A DNA stretch of 64,000 nt from Piezodorus guildinii. Taxonomy: Eukaryota; Arthropoda; Insecta; Hemiptera; Pentatomidae. Where the stretch lies: positions 85,297,474-85,361,473 of the forward strand of contig CM041294.1 of the NCBI GenBank assembly GCA_023052935.1. Direction: 5' to 3'. Both the position numbers and the translations under genes were made by a program. The notes below the pieces were generated by a model. That model did no database searches. It had not been told where the DNA came from and saw only the letters and a program-made list of their open reading frames with translations. Of this stretch, positions 23,701 to 38,300 are shown piece after piece (within the stretch, counting starts at the first letter, position 1; each line of letters begins with the position of its first letter).

Positions 23701-26700
23701 TCTAGCATATAACTTATATCAAAATAATAAAAAACTATGTAGTAATTTGTAGCTGTTTTGTTTTTTTGGTTAGGGCCCACACAAAACCGCGATACCATTT
23801 ACCCGTCTTATTCTGACCCATTTTTTTTCCTTGATCGTTTTCAGAATAATTGACTTGTTATTCTTCAGACGAGTTGAAAAACCTTGAGGGAGAGGGGAGA
23901 ATTCAGAACAGAAGCGATAAAAACAAAGGCAATTTTCCTTTCCTTAACGAGTAAAATTACGGAGCACGGATGATTTCAACTTGAAAACACAACGCTTATC
24001 TGAGAATTCAGATCATAAAATGAAAATTATCCTTTAGTTAATTGCTTTATCGTTAAAATCATTTTTAAAAATCTAGTGTGCGCAACAAACCACTTTTACT
24101 TACCCTCGTTGTTAAAATAAAACTAAACACTTTTAAATTAATTTAGAGTAAAAAAAAAAAAGGTTAAAGAATTAAGTTGAGTTTCAATCGAAGTGCGTGA
24201 ATCAAATTTTAGTGTTTAGTTTTTGAACACAAGAAGATTAGTATACCATAGATGTATAATACACCGTTGGAAAGCTAAAGATTTTAGAAAAAATAATATC
24301 TAATACAAGGAATTGTAAAAGTTTATAGAGAGCGATGAAAAACCAATGAAACTAACTGATTGTTGTAGATGAAAATATAATAGATTATTTAATAAAACAC
24401 ATGTTTCTATTGAAATTCAATTTAATTAATTCTTAAAAAAATTATTTTTATCTCTAAATTCCTAAAGCCTATGCTCCTAACTCTTCATACTCTACCAATT
24501 TCAAACATCATAGATTTATGTAATGTAATAATCATGTTTGATATGTTATGATAAATAAATATATAAACAAATTAGAAGAGAATGTTCCAAATAATATATT
24601 CATAAAATAAAATGTTATCTTCCTGTCCTTTTACCTATTTTCTATCATGTCTACCACTTTTCCTTACAATATTCCGTATTTCCTACTTTTGGGAAAACTG
24701 CTCTAGTCAGACCTTTGAATAAAATTCCTAACCCTTCCTCTCTGCTTGACTTCCGACCTATTTCACTCCTGTATAATCCATCCAAGCCACTGGAACGCCT
24801 TGTACAAACCCAGCTTTTAAATTTCATAGAAGAAAATTTCCTCTTGAACCCTCTACAATCCGGCTTCCAATTAGGGTATTCTATTCATTCCGCTCTCCTT
24901 AAAATAACTCAGGACCTCCCAACCACCATGGAACACCAACAACTAACAATCCTCATTCTTCTAGATTTTTCCAAAGCTTTCGACACCGTTGATCACAACA
25001 CCCTCCTTGCCAAACTTAGAAATCTTCCTTTATCCAATAGTGCTCTGCGATGGTTCCAGTCCTTCCTTTCCGACCGTTCCCAGTACGTAGTGGTTCCAGG
25101 CCAACCTCCTTCCATGACTCTGCCTCTATCATGTGGTGTCCCTCAGGACTCATCACTGTCTCCCACACTATTTGCTGTTTACATAAATGACCTTCCTCTC
25201 CTTATTAATCACTCCCAATATCATTTGTATGCCGATGATTTCCTGTCCTTCCCACCTTCGGATCTATTACTAGAAGCCGAAAAACTATAAAATGATTTAA
25301 ATAGAATCAGTCGATGGGCCATGGATAACAAGCTAAAGCTGAATGTCGAAAAGACTAAGGCTATTGTAATAGGTTCCAGTACCCTCCTTAAAACTCTCCC
25401 TCCCATTCTTACCTTTTTTCTGAATAATAATCCGACACAATTCCATCAATCTATCAAAAACCTTGGAATCACCTTTGACCAAAGCTCTCCTGGAAAAACC
25501 ATATTTCTGACATTTCCCGCCGCTCCTTCATCACTTTAAAGCAATTAAATGGACTCCGTGACCTATCTCCTCTTGAAACCTGTAAGCTTCTGATCTCCTC
25601 CCTGATATTTCCCCACTTTGACTATTGCTGTACGGTGTATGGGGGTGTCTCTGGAGATCTTGAAGAAAAACTAAAACGGGTATTTAATTGCTTCATTTGA
25701 TTCATCTTTGGGATCTCCCAGGACACCTCTGTCACTCGATTCTACAAAGAGTTAAAGTGGCTTTATCCTTCCTACTGTCAAAAATACTTCCTGGCTTCCT
25801 TCCTCTATCAAGTTATTCGATCCCACCGTCCATCATACATCTCTGATCTCTTATTATTCAAATCCTCAATCCATTCCCGCAACACCCGTATTCGGTCTTC
25901 TGATTTGTATATTAGGCCTAATCGAACTGCAGCTTTTGACAGATCTTTCATAATCCGATCCTCTTCCTTATGGAACTCTATTCCTTCTGATATTCGTGAT
26001 TCTAATACCCTTTCGACTTTCAAATCTCATCTATTCCATTACTTTCTGTTCATTCAATTTCCAAATAATCCTCACTGATCCAGTTTTCATGAAAACATAT
26101 AAATAGAAAAAAGTTGCAGAATTGTTTCTTAATTTTGTATTTGTTTATGTAGTTTATGTTAGTTATAGTTTATGTATGGGAACATGATAATTATTTATTT
26201 ATTTATTATATTTTTAATTCATCACTTATATGTTTTACAAATATTTTCAAATCCATTAGTTTTCGAAGATATATATTGGTTTATAATATTTTTATTTTTG
26301 TCATTTGTCTTATTTTTTTCCTTTTTACTTGTCATTATTCGCGGTATATTTCATTTTTTTATCTTACTTTAAGACAGTAAATATCACATTATTGTATTTT
26401 ATATTATTCTAAAGGGACTTGTCCCAGAATAAATAAAGAAATTATTATTATTATTATCATTAAATGTATTTAAAAATTCTTAAATTGATTTTAACAACGG
26501 AGGTGAGTGAAAGTCGGGTGTTTTGCGCACTAGATTTTTTTAGTTATAAATTATAAAAACACAAAAAAATTTATTATTTTTTAAGCAATTTGAAAGTTTA
26601 AGATAGAGTACTATTTGCGATAGAATACTGAAAATTAGTGCCCTACTTCACAGGATCTATGGGTTGTAATTTAACAATCATAAAATATATTAAAATTTCC

Positions 26701-29700
26701 AATATTTTTTTTATTACAATAACTCTAAATCAAAAGTTTTTTTGAAAAAAAAAAAAATACAGGGTTTTATGGATTTCATCTGTATTAAAACCTGAGAAGT
26801 TTCAGATTTTTTTTTTCTGACATGATAGGTCATACAGTTCGTTTGCTCCTCGATGTAACATCTCAGAGACCACACTGAGATTTTATTTATGTATTCGAAT
26901 ATTGGGAAGCGTTATTACTCCCTATGCATATTTTTGTAAGTGGTTGCCAGTTGCCTGACAGGCCTCAGAAGATGTCTGTGATTAAATCCTCTTTGAGAGA
27001 AATGTTTGAGTCCGTATGGGACTGGAATTAAAACTCCCAACCTTTGACTTTAAAGCCTAGCTCACTATGTTATCTCTATTGTTTTTTGTTATAATACATT
27101 TACTTATTTTAGTATACCAATACAGCAAAAAAAAAAAAAAAATTCCTTCCAATACAGCTTGAGAGGGTCTTTCAGAAATAGCTTGGTTGGAGTGTATTAT
27201 TATTTCAATATTAAGTGTAAATTATTCACAACAATAACCAACTTCTGCTACATAAACTAAATTTATGTTTTACAATCTTTGATTCCAGTGTTTATAAACG
27301 AGGCGAAGAACCAGCTTGCAGAGAAGAGCTTTGATGTAGTTCTCAATTACTTAAAGAAGAACCCTAAACTTGGTGTTAAAGTGGAGGCAGTTGTCCGAGT
27401 GACCATATCAGGGACGGATGCAAAGGCCATTCTTGAATCAAGTAAGTATGCAAACAAAGTTAAAGTTAAAGAAATTATAACATTAATAATCTCCCTCTCT
27501 AGACCTCCTGTTACCCTACCCATTTACCCCCCTTGAAATCGGTTAAAAAATATTCTTTAATAAATTTAAATTTTAAAATTATACCTTTACTAATAATTTT
27601 CAGATTTGGATGAAGACTTTCATAAACAAATTTTTCTAGTTCATTTTGAAACTGATAAAAACAATTGAGACACTGATTTAGATTCATTTGTATTCTAATT
27701 ATTTAGTTAATAAGTAGTGCAGGTAGTATGGAATTTTGAAATAAGCAGTGGTGATTGGCCATTTTTCTTTAATAGGTTGCTGTTCCTGGTTCATCTTTCT
27801 TTAGCTCTTTGATTAATTTATACACATACATTAATCTCTTACACATAAATTTTAATACCATAATATAATTATTTGGAAATAATAAACCATTGTGTAATAA
27901 TTTGAAGCGTTCTTTAAATTTTGATACCATGTTATTTATTCCAAAAAATGCCGTATATTTGTACAAATTTACCCAGATCATTATTTTATATATTGATAAA
28001 AAAACAACAATCATTGGTTTAAAACCACTACATTAATGAGGTATGACTTATTATTCTGGTGATATAGATAGATTTTCTGACAAAACTTAAGAACATAAAG
28101 ATGGAAAAAAAAAATGCTGGTGTCAGAATATCTATATGTTCAGAGATAAAGAAATATATTTAGATGAATCAACATTATTGTAGATTTTCTTTTCTGTGAA
28201 CTTGAGACAGAGTAACAAATAAAATTACAAAAAAAAATTAGACAGAAGATGGAATATTTAAACTAATAATTATTCATTAAAAAAATAATTGTTGTTTCTA
28301 GTATGTGAAGCTTATAATGGGACTGTTACGGATGGGAAACCACCTCACATAGTTTTAGACTCGACAATGGACAGCATTCCTTCCGAAGCAGTCAAAACAT
28401 TCACAGATGCTCTTGCTTTGCCGACAATCAGCTCCTCGTTTGGACAAGAAGGGGATCTCAGGTATAAGTTTAAAAATATGAAATATTTTTAAAACTTTTC
28501 TTACAATAAAAAACAATTGTAAACTGTTGATTATGGGGAGTGATATAAAATAAAATTATCTATAAAAAATATAGCAATCCTACAGAAAATTGTAAAAGTT
28601 GATGAAGAGTATTGAAAAGCAGAAAAAAAATAAATGTTTGTCATAGATAATAATGTAAGAGATTATTTAATAAAGCATATGTTTCTTTCTAAACTGAATG
28701 TAATTAATTCTTTGACAATTTATTTTCTTCTCTGACTGGATTTAATAATTTTTAAATTTATTTTCACAATGGAAGTAAGTGAAATTCGTGTGTTCTGCAT
28801 ACCAGAGTTTTTATACAAAAAATTACTTTTTTTTAAAAATATGATATATATTGTATAAGTTACCTAGAATTTAACTGATATTGAATTTCATTTGTGTATG
28901 GATCACAATACAGAATTTATGAATAATGCAAAAGTATGATATAAGGCTTAAGATAAAATGGTCAGTAAAAATTATAGCAATCATACTTCCAAATAGATAA
29001 AAATGTATTATAAAACTTCTTGTCTGATTGATTAGTTATTGTTTAGTATTAAGTATATATTTTTTTTTTCAGGCAATGGAAAACATTAGATAATGAAAAA
29101 CAGAAATATTTAATCCAGATAAATTCTCCTGCTGATATTATTCCGGAAATTGTCAAAAGTATAGTACAACTTCAAAACATTACAAACGCTGGAATACTCT
29201 ACGATGATTCTTTTGGTAAATTATTATAATTTTAAACATATTTATAAATTAATGAACTTTTCTTTCTGAAATAGTATACAAATTATTGTTTCTACAAATA
29301 AATCATACCTATAACCACCATCTTTCTTCTGCCATAATTTTAATAACGAATATTATTAAAATGTTACATAATAATTTAAGAAATTAAAAATGGCATTTTT
29401 TCGACTATTTTATCATTTGATTATTTCTTTTAGTGATGGAATACAAGTATAAATCACTTCTAATCAACATGGCCACAAGACACATTATCGTCCAAGTAAA
29501 TAATGCTGAAAGTATTGTAAAACAGCTGACAAGATTTAGAGACTTGGACATTGTGAACTTTTTTATTCTTGGAGGGTTACCAACAATTAAAATTGCCCTT
29601 GATACAGCGAGTTCAAAACAATATTTTGGAAAGAAATTCGCCTGGCATGTAATCACACAGGTAAGAGAAATTTTATTAAATGTATGAAGTGCATTTACTG

Positions 29701-32700
29701 TACCCCTGCTTGAAGTTAATAGGGGTGGTATTTTGTTATATTCTACTAATTCAGAAAAAACAACAGCTGAAGCTTCTCAGACTTAAATACAGATAAAATC
29801 CACAAAACTGTAATTTTTTTTTAATTAAAAATTTTGATTTTTGGAAAAATAAATTTTTGGTATGATAATTATTTTTAATTAATAATTTAATAAAGAAAAA
29901 AAATATATACAGCTCTATGATTTTTTTAAATATTTTGAATTCTTCAAATTATATTAAATAAAGTAATACCTTGTGTTTCAAAACCCAAGATCCTTCATGG
30001 TTTGATTTGGTATGGGCTAGAACGTAGATACCAAGTTTGACAGTGTTCATAAAATCTATAACCTAAAATTAGTTTTTTATTTGTTAAATTGATGTGAAAT
30101 AAATCATAATAATAGTCATAACTTTTTTTTCGACAATCCTCTATTCTAGTTCCTATTAGTTCATTTTACTTTACTTACCTATATATTAAATAAATAGTAA
30201 AGGAAAGTATTGCGATCGTGAAAATTTTCGAATTCCAGTTTTCAATGGAAATACACGTTTTGGGGTCCCCTGAGTCCAAATGACCAAGTCCCGCAAAATA
30301 GTCTGTGTGTCCATATGTTTGTGGTAAGTCGAGCACAAAAACGAAAAGTTGTTCGAAACTGAAATTTCATATTTAAGATAACCATATGCCCAGGATGTTA
30401 CAGCACTTTTTCCACTAAAATCAACTGACTGGAAGGGCTACTTTATACCATGCATTTTTCATGTTTTTACGATTATCTCAAAAACTGCTTTAACAATTTT
30501 AATTAAACTCGCTATATGGATATAAAATTTAATGGGCTTTAATATCATGTAGGTTCCATTCTGATTGAAATGGTCTGACAGAGCTTAACTGCCGATATTT
30601 TAAATTTACTTCTTCTAAAGTACCTTTAATTTTGTATACTTCATAAAATTTACCATTTCCATAGCTAAAAAACAGCTAAATATACAAGTTAAAGAAATTT
30701 GATTGTGAATAAAAGAAAAATGAGCAAACATATTTTTGTATGCGATTTTTTTTTTTAAACATAAAAACAGTAATATGGATGTCTAATATACCGTTGGAAA
30801 GCTAAACATTTTAGCTAAAATATTATCTGATACAGACAATTTTAAAAGTTAATGGTGAGTGATGAAAAGCCGATAAAACAATCTGATTGTTGTAGACAAT
30901 AATATAATTGATTATTTAATAAAACACATGTTTCTATTGAAACTTAATTTAATTATTTCTTTAACAATTTATTTTCATCTCTAAATGTTTTTAAAAATTT
31001 TATAATTGATTTTAATTAAGGAGGTAAGTGAAAGTCGTGTGTTGCGCACACCAGATATTTTTTTTTGTTAAAAAGAACATTGGTATTTATTTAAAATTAA
31101 AAAAAAAATATTCAAAAATCTTGTTTTAACAGGATAAGGGGCAACTCTCATGCTCTTGCAACAACGCGACAGTACTCTACGTCAAACCAGAACCTGAACC
31201 AGGCATGAAAGAGAGGTTAGATGGTTTGAGGAACTCTTTCAATCTCGTTGAGGAACCAGAAATAACATCGGCATTTTATTTTGATTTCTTTCTACATTCC
31301 ATCTTAGCAGTCAAGTAATTAATTAATCAATTATATTGTTTATAACAAAAAAAAAAGAAAGAAGTAAATAATTAAAATATTCAATACTTCCTTTCTTTAC
31401 AGATCCTTCCTTGATGTGGACGAATGGCCAAAAGACTTTAACTATACTCTTTGTGATGATTACAGAGCAGATAGGGAGATAGTTCGGAAAGATATAGATT
31501 TGATGAAACACTTAAAAATGGTAATGTTCTCAAGTTATAAATAATGCTGTTAAAGAAAAAAAAATGTAATTCAGAGGTTATCCATAATTTGATAAACAAC
31601 TGATTTAACGTGCCACAACTTATTTTAATAATCAGTGAAGACATAAACAAGCAGAAACCATTAGCTATGAATTGAAACTGCTGGGATTATTTTTTTAAAT
31701 TATATTAATACCGTTCAGAACATTTGTCTAATTATTTTAGAAAAGAGGAGAGGCATGATCTCTACTTCTCCATACTTCTGTATAGTTAATTCTAATTTTT
31801 TTTTAATCTAATTTATAATTTAGTGTATTTTTTATATTTTAGTAATATATATTGCTTCCATAATTTTCATATTTTTTGTATTTTGTTCAATATTTCAAAT
31901 TTGTGCATCTTTGAAATTAAAATTATACTTATTAACTATGATATGTTGTTTCTAGCTGTTATTAATTTTTGAAAATGAAGTAATGTTCTTCAAAATTTCA
32001 AAAACTGTTAGAAAATGTTATAATTTGAATGAATAAAAAATAAGAAAAAGTTAAGAAGAGAATAGTTCTACATTTACTTATATAAAAATAATATACTCTT
32101 CATATTATTAATTTTAATATTAATAAAGTTTTATAATCTATTTTGAATGTATATTATTTATTAACAGGTATCAGAACCCTATTCGTATGCTCCATTTTTA
32201 TTAGAAAGAAATGGAAACAGTTTTCCTGAATTCGCCATGAAATTGGAAAAAGTAACAATTGTGAATTCACAATCTGAAAGCGCAGAAAGTATGGGCACAT
32301 GGAAAGCTGGACTGAACTCACCAATCGTTCTTAAAGATGCTACGGCTATGAATAATTTTTCAGCAGTTACAGTTTATAGGGTCGTTACCGTGAAGGTAAT
32401 ATTTTCAATTTTCTATTTCTACAATACTTTGCTTTTTACTATTTTGGTGAATGTTATGTTAATTATGTTATTCCTATTGATGGGATGTAAGCCATTTAAA
32501 GATTTGTTGGTTTATTCATTGAACTTAAATTTATGCTTCTGTGGATAATTGGGTGATGCTACAGTGGAAGTCCTGATTTTCGCTAATCCTAATTTATCCA
32601 GGTTTAATTAGGATAGGGGTCTGTTCAAGCTCAACTAGACTTAAATTTATGATTTATTATAATATTCATTAGTTCAATCAACATGTTTAATTTTAATTTA

Positions 32701-35328
32701 ATCAATTTAAGTTAGTTTCAAACTGAAACAATAAAATACATTTAATTTTGAACATTAAATGTAGCATTAGAACATTAATAATTCCGTTGTTTTTAAAAAG
32801 CATATGGTTGATAGCATCGTATCCATGCTTAACTCTCTCCTTGCTGAGTCTTTGCCCTAGCAAGACCTCTTCTACATTCTTAAATTAGTACACAGTGCAA
32901 TGTTTTTAATTTTAATATTGAGACAGGAAAGCCAATCCAGCCCACCCTTCAATATACATCGCCACAGTGACCTTTTGGAAGTACAGCGAGTGAGCCACCA
33001 ACCAAGAGTATCAACCTTCACTGTACATGAATAGACATTTTTTTCTATTTCATTTTGTTTTAATTATTAATTATTTTCTTTAATTCTACACCAGTTAGTT
33101 AAATTTTGTTTATAAGATTATTGGTATGAATTTATGTAATGTTTATATTATTTCCGCTTTTTTTCATTATTAATATTTCAATTATTCATTAATTAATAAT
33201 TATAATTCATTATAATTATTAATCCATTTGAATCAACATCTATTCTAGGGAAGAAGGATGGTGGTAATATTTTGATCATGCCCCTTCCCCTACAGGATAT
33301 TTGACATGTACCTGACATCGCACAGGCTCAAAAACCACCATTTTACGTTCCCTCTGTAGGACGGCATAACCAAGGATTTTTACTCTCTTTAAAAATACTA
33401 GGGCCAACTGCCAAGTTTGAATCCACAAGTTTAGGTATAGAAGGATGTTGTGCTAGCCACTTCACCACATGTGACCCGATATATTTACATTATAAAGCCA
33501 ATGTTAGAGATAATAATCAATCTATTTATTTATATGTTCCTTTAATATCGATAAGTGTCTTAGCGTACAATCCCAATTGTACACCTACAATGGATTTTTT
33601 ATTTTTTTCATAAAAAGGTCTTTTAATTTCCCATTAATTAAAAATATCACGATCGACTTCCAAATAAAGATATTTATTTTCTGTAAAATATCTTATCCAA
33701 TGTTTCAGGTTTATGCCCCCATTATTAAAAGTTTAATGAAATATTAATTAATCAAATATTGCATCTTTTTCATAAAAAAAAAAAATTTATTTTAGCAAAA
33801 GCCTTTTGTTATTGAATACGAAGAAGAAGGAAAGAAAAAATATAAAGGATATTGCATTGATCTGATTGATGAAATAAAAACTTTGGTGGGATTCGATTAC
33901 GAAATATATGTAGCACCAGATAATCAGTTTGGTAATATGGATGATAATGGAAACTGGAATGGGATGATAAAGGAACTAGTTGACAAGGTATGAAAATTAG
34001 TCATATAAACTAAATCTCTAGATATTGTTACTGATTGACAAATAAATAAAAAGTTTTTTTTAAAATAATAACACTAAGCAAATCATTCAGTTTAATGAAT
34101 GAGAAACGGTTCGGCAGTGTGACCATTGATAAGAAAGACTTATTTTAATATGTATTGATGTTTTAGTCTAAATTTTACATATTCATCTTGGTAAACTCTT
34201 TCACGTAATGCCTGTCATTTTTTAACTTTGTACCAAGCATTGCAGACTTAAGAAAGGCCTAAATTGATGCGTAAATGTTTATACACATTAAAATAGCCTC
34301 TTCCTGTTTATTTGTTTCATTTCAAACACCACACCTCTAGACAGTTTTCACCTAATATAATTTCTAAAATCAACTATATTTCCATCACTGTATTTAACAT
34401 ACCTCACAAACAAATATTTTACAGAAAAATAAAACCATACCACCATTGGAAATTCTGTTAGTTTTAATTTATTTACACAATTTTATCATTATATTTCCAC
34501 AAGAGAGAAGACATATAGCGACTTTAAGAAAGTTACACAAATAGTGACTGTGTGTCAACTCATACTACTTTTTTAAAAACTTTATGTTCGAAAATTGTTT
34601 TTTGTTAATATTAGTTACATTAAGATTTTTTTTTTATCTTTACTAATAAGTTATTTATATTTTAAATGAGCATCAGTCACTGGCCAAGAAGTTTAATACA
34701 ATTTTTTTTATAAAAAATGAAGTACTTTACTAAGTTGAATACATTGTATTTTAATCAATAATGGTCAGATTTGTTATACACTAATCCTTTGGAATTTTCC
34801 CATTAAGAACTATACCTATTTTAGGAAATTTTGCAGAGAACACACAAAAATCACTAATTAATTTTCATTAAACAAATTATTTTTGTATAAAATCTTGATT
34901 TTTTTTTTTAATTATAGAAATGTTTTTAGTATGATATTGAATGAAAGTAAGTATGAAATCACTGTAATTTTCAAACTAAGTGTGTCAAGAAATCAATTTT
35001 TTTTTTTAATGTCCTGTTGTCGACTTCTGTTGAGCGGCATGGTCTAGTGGATAGAGCACTAGTCTACAGTTCTCCGGGTTCTGGGTTCGAATCCTAGCTG
35101 TGGCAGAATATTATTTATTCTATTAATTCAGCCGGGGGGTGTCCCGAGGGTATGGAGACCTCCTGGGGCACACCCAGCCTCTATAAAGTGGGTACCCTAA
35201 AACTGAGGGGAAAACCTGGTGGCTGAGCGTGATCAAGGCCTAATCACCTCTTTGCAGGGCTGTATGCCTAAAACAATACAAATCTCTATATGTACTGAAC
35301 CCAAGACCCTTCATGGGTAGTAGAGGAA

Positions 35329-35361
<33 letters not shown>

Positions 35362-38300
35362 CAGCAACTCAATTTTCTTATATAAACATTTACTTAATTG
35401 GGTAATGAACTTTTTAGTGAATTAAGTTTGCTAAATTTAAAAATATTGACTATTTTACATTAATTTTATTTATTTTCCAAAGTATAAAAGACTTTTCCTA
35501 TAATGTAATTTTTCTTTCTCCAGAGAGCAGAGATCGCCCTTGGCTCATTGGCAGTGATGGCTGAGCGAGAAAACGTTATAGATTTCACTGTCCCTTATTA
35601 CGATCTAGTCGGGATTACAATTTTAATGAAGAAGCAAACAACTGCAACATCTCTGTTCAAGTTTCTCACAGTACTTGAAAATGATGTCTGGCTTTGTATA
35701 TTGGCAGCGTACTTCTTCACAAGGTAAAAAATTAAAGTATTCTTTGGAAAAACATTACAAGATTAGAGATATCTTTACTTTGATTCATTGTTTATATTCA
35801 ATAAAATATTATGTTTGAATTTCAATAGTAATTATGGACATTGATGCAGGAATCAATTAAATCTAAAATTTCCAATTTCCTTTTCAATGTGATTTCTTTT
35901 TGGGACAGTATAAATGTATAGATAAAACAAATTACATGAGAGCTGACCCAGGAACTGACAATCCTATCAAGGAACCACTATCAACCATATACGTTTGAAA
36001 ATGTAAGCCAATTTACGTACCTGGGGTCTATAGTTAGCAGTTCTAACAAGATATCGCTTGAGATCGGCCAAAGACTAAAGAAAGCAAGCTGTTACTATTT
36101 TGGATTATGTAAACATCTCAGAAGCAAGGCACTATCCAGACAGACTAAGTGCAGCCTCATTCGACCGGTGCTAACTTATGCTAGTGAGACGTGGACTTTA
36201 ACGAGTTTAGAAGAAGCAGAGCTATTGAAAGGAAGATTTTGCAGCATATATTCGGAGCTATTAAATTAGGAGATCAATGGAGAAGGCTCTACAACCAAGA
36301 ACTATATAATCTCTTTTTTGAAGCCAACATTGTACACCAAATCAAGAGCAGTTGATTGAGATAGAAAGGCCACTTAGCGAGGATGGATGAGGAGGAAATC
36401 CCCAGGAAGCTGTTAGAGGGAAAACTGGACCGCACAAGAGGAGGAGACCAAGACTGTGTTGGGAAGATGCTGTCGCCAAGGATGCCCGGCCTCTTCTGAA
36501 CATACGGAATTGGAAAGCAGCAGCACAAGATGGAGCAAACTGGCGAGGGCTCATTGAGAAGGCCAAGGTTCACATCGGAGTGTAGCGCCACTGTATTATT
36601 ATTATTAAATGTATCCAGAGAAAACCATTACAGCAAAAATGAAAAAAATCAATTTACAATAAGTTGAATAGGAACATAAAAAAAAAACTTCAAATTATTA
36701 CAAAAATGGTTCATTATTTACTATATAACAATTTATATAGCTGTATAGGTAATTAACTAATATGTATAGCAATAAATTAGTCATTGAGCTTAAGAAAGAT
36801 GAACCAACAATACTGTCATTGCATATTCAAGAAAAAGTGGTTAATCACCACTCGTATCAAAATGCTAATATATATCTATGAAGATTTAATTCTCTATCTA
36901 ATCATTTGGACAGGCAGTTTTTAATTAATTATTTGGGTTCTACTTTTGTTGAAAATTTAAAGACCTCAAATTCTGAGAGAGGGAGAGGGGTAAATTTTTT
37001 TTCCTGGTCGATTACAAAATGTCATCAATGAAAATAATTAACCAAAAGCATTGGTATGAAGAGCTGATGTTTATGAAATTACAGGAACAAGAATAGAGGA
37101 TTGTCTTACACATAATTATTTCATTAACAACTTAATCAAATATGATTTAACTTTAAGAAGAAAAGATAGCAGATTATGACAAATAACAAGAAAAGTGCCT
37201 TATTGTGTTTTAAAGATATTTGTTCTAAAAGAAAAAAATCAGATGGAAAAGAGTAAAATGTAAAAAAATCATGGCTACATCCATCAAGAGAGAAACTGAA
37301 TTGTGCCAAAATTTGCCACACACATGAAAGAAATATTTTTCATTGAAATTCCTTATTACTATCAAGATTAAGTTTTAAGATCTAAGGCTCTTAAAACAAA
37401 TTCATATTTTGACCCTGTTTGAAAATAGTTTCACAATGATTATTTTTCGTCTCTATTTTGTATATGTTTTAAAACTGCATTTCATAAATTAATTTTTTTT
37501 TTTTTCAGTTTCCTAATGTGGGTATTCGACAGATGGTCCCCGTATAGCTACCAAAACAACAGAGAGAAATACAAGGACGATGAAGAAAAAAGAGAATTCA
37601 ATTTGAAAGAGTGTTTGTGGTTCTGTATGACCTCACTCACTCCACAGGTAAAGAGAAAATTGCAACAGGGATTTAAAAAATATCATATTTTTTCCAAAGA
37701 TTTCATTAATTTTTATTCAACGTGCAGGAATTATTATTTTTTTAATTTTATTTTTGTTTGCCTTTCCCTTTTATAATCCTTAGTGTTTCCTCTGACCCTC
37801 AAACAATAAAAATAAATTATTTGAGCCATCATACCTTTAATCTTTATATTCGAAACATATTTAAGTTTATTCAGATAAAATTATATTATACCATACAAAT
37901 AATGGATGTGTAGATCTCAATCCAGGGTGTTGTCCAATTATTGCCCTGGAAACAACTATACTTTCCCTCAGATGAAATTGCATTAAAAATAATGAGGATG
38001 AGATAATATGACTGATCAAAGATCTTGGGTTTGTGTTCTAATTTGGGTGTGTTTGTCTTTAGTTTTCTGTCAAGGTGCTAGAATTTAGTGGTTCAGAAGA
38101 TGTGTTGCAAAAAAAGTCTCATTCTTTTGTTTCCGGTCTTTGATGTATTGGAATTAAAAAAATGTACTGACCATCTTCAAGAAGCTTAACATAGCTTAGC
38201 TGAGCTTTGGAAGCTGCGTGGAAATGAATTTGTTTGGTTACTGAGCACTCAGTGTTGCCAGCTCCCTACATCTGTAGATATACATAGATATAGAGGTTGG

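Noticed and set aside
24715..25290. Reverse transcriptase as a new defence or retron-type system
   Set aside because: The sequence context (CR1-like C-terminus, 3' UTR hairpin, simple tail) is that of an ordinary LINE remnant with a stop and a damaged GVPQG block.
27279..27536. Exon 2 extended to the open-frame end
   Set aside because: The gtaagt donor at 27442 restores frame with exon 3 and the family sequence; the rest is intron.
35033..35105. Possible tRNA gene
   Set aside because: The A and B boxes are good, but the acceptor arms do not pair well and a SINE body and tail follow; related copies occur elsewhere in the window.
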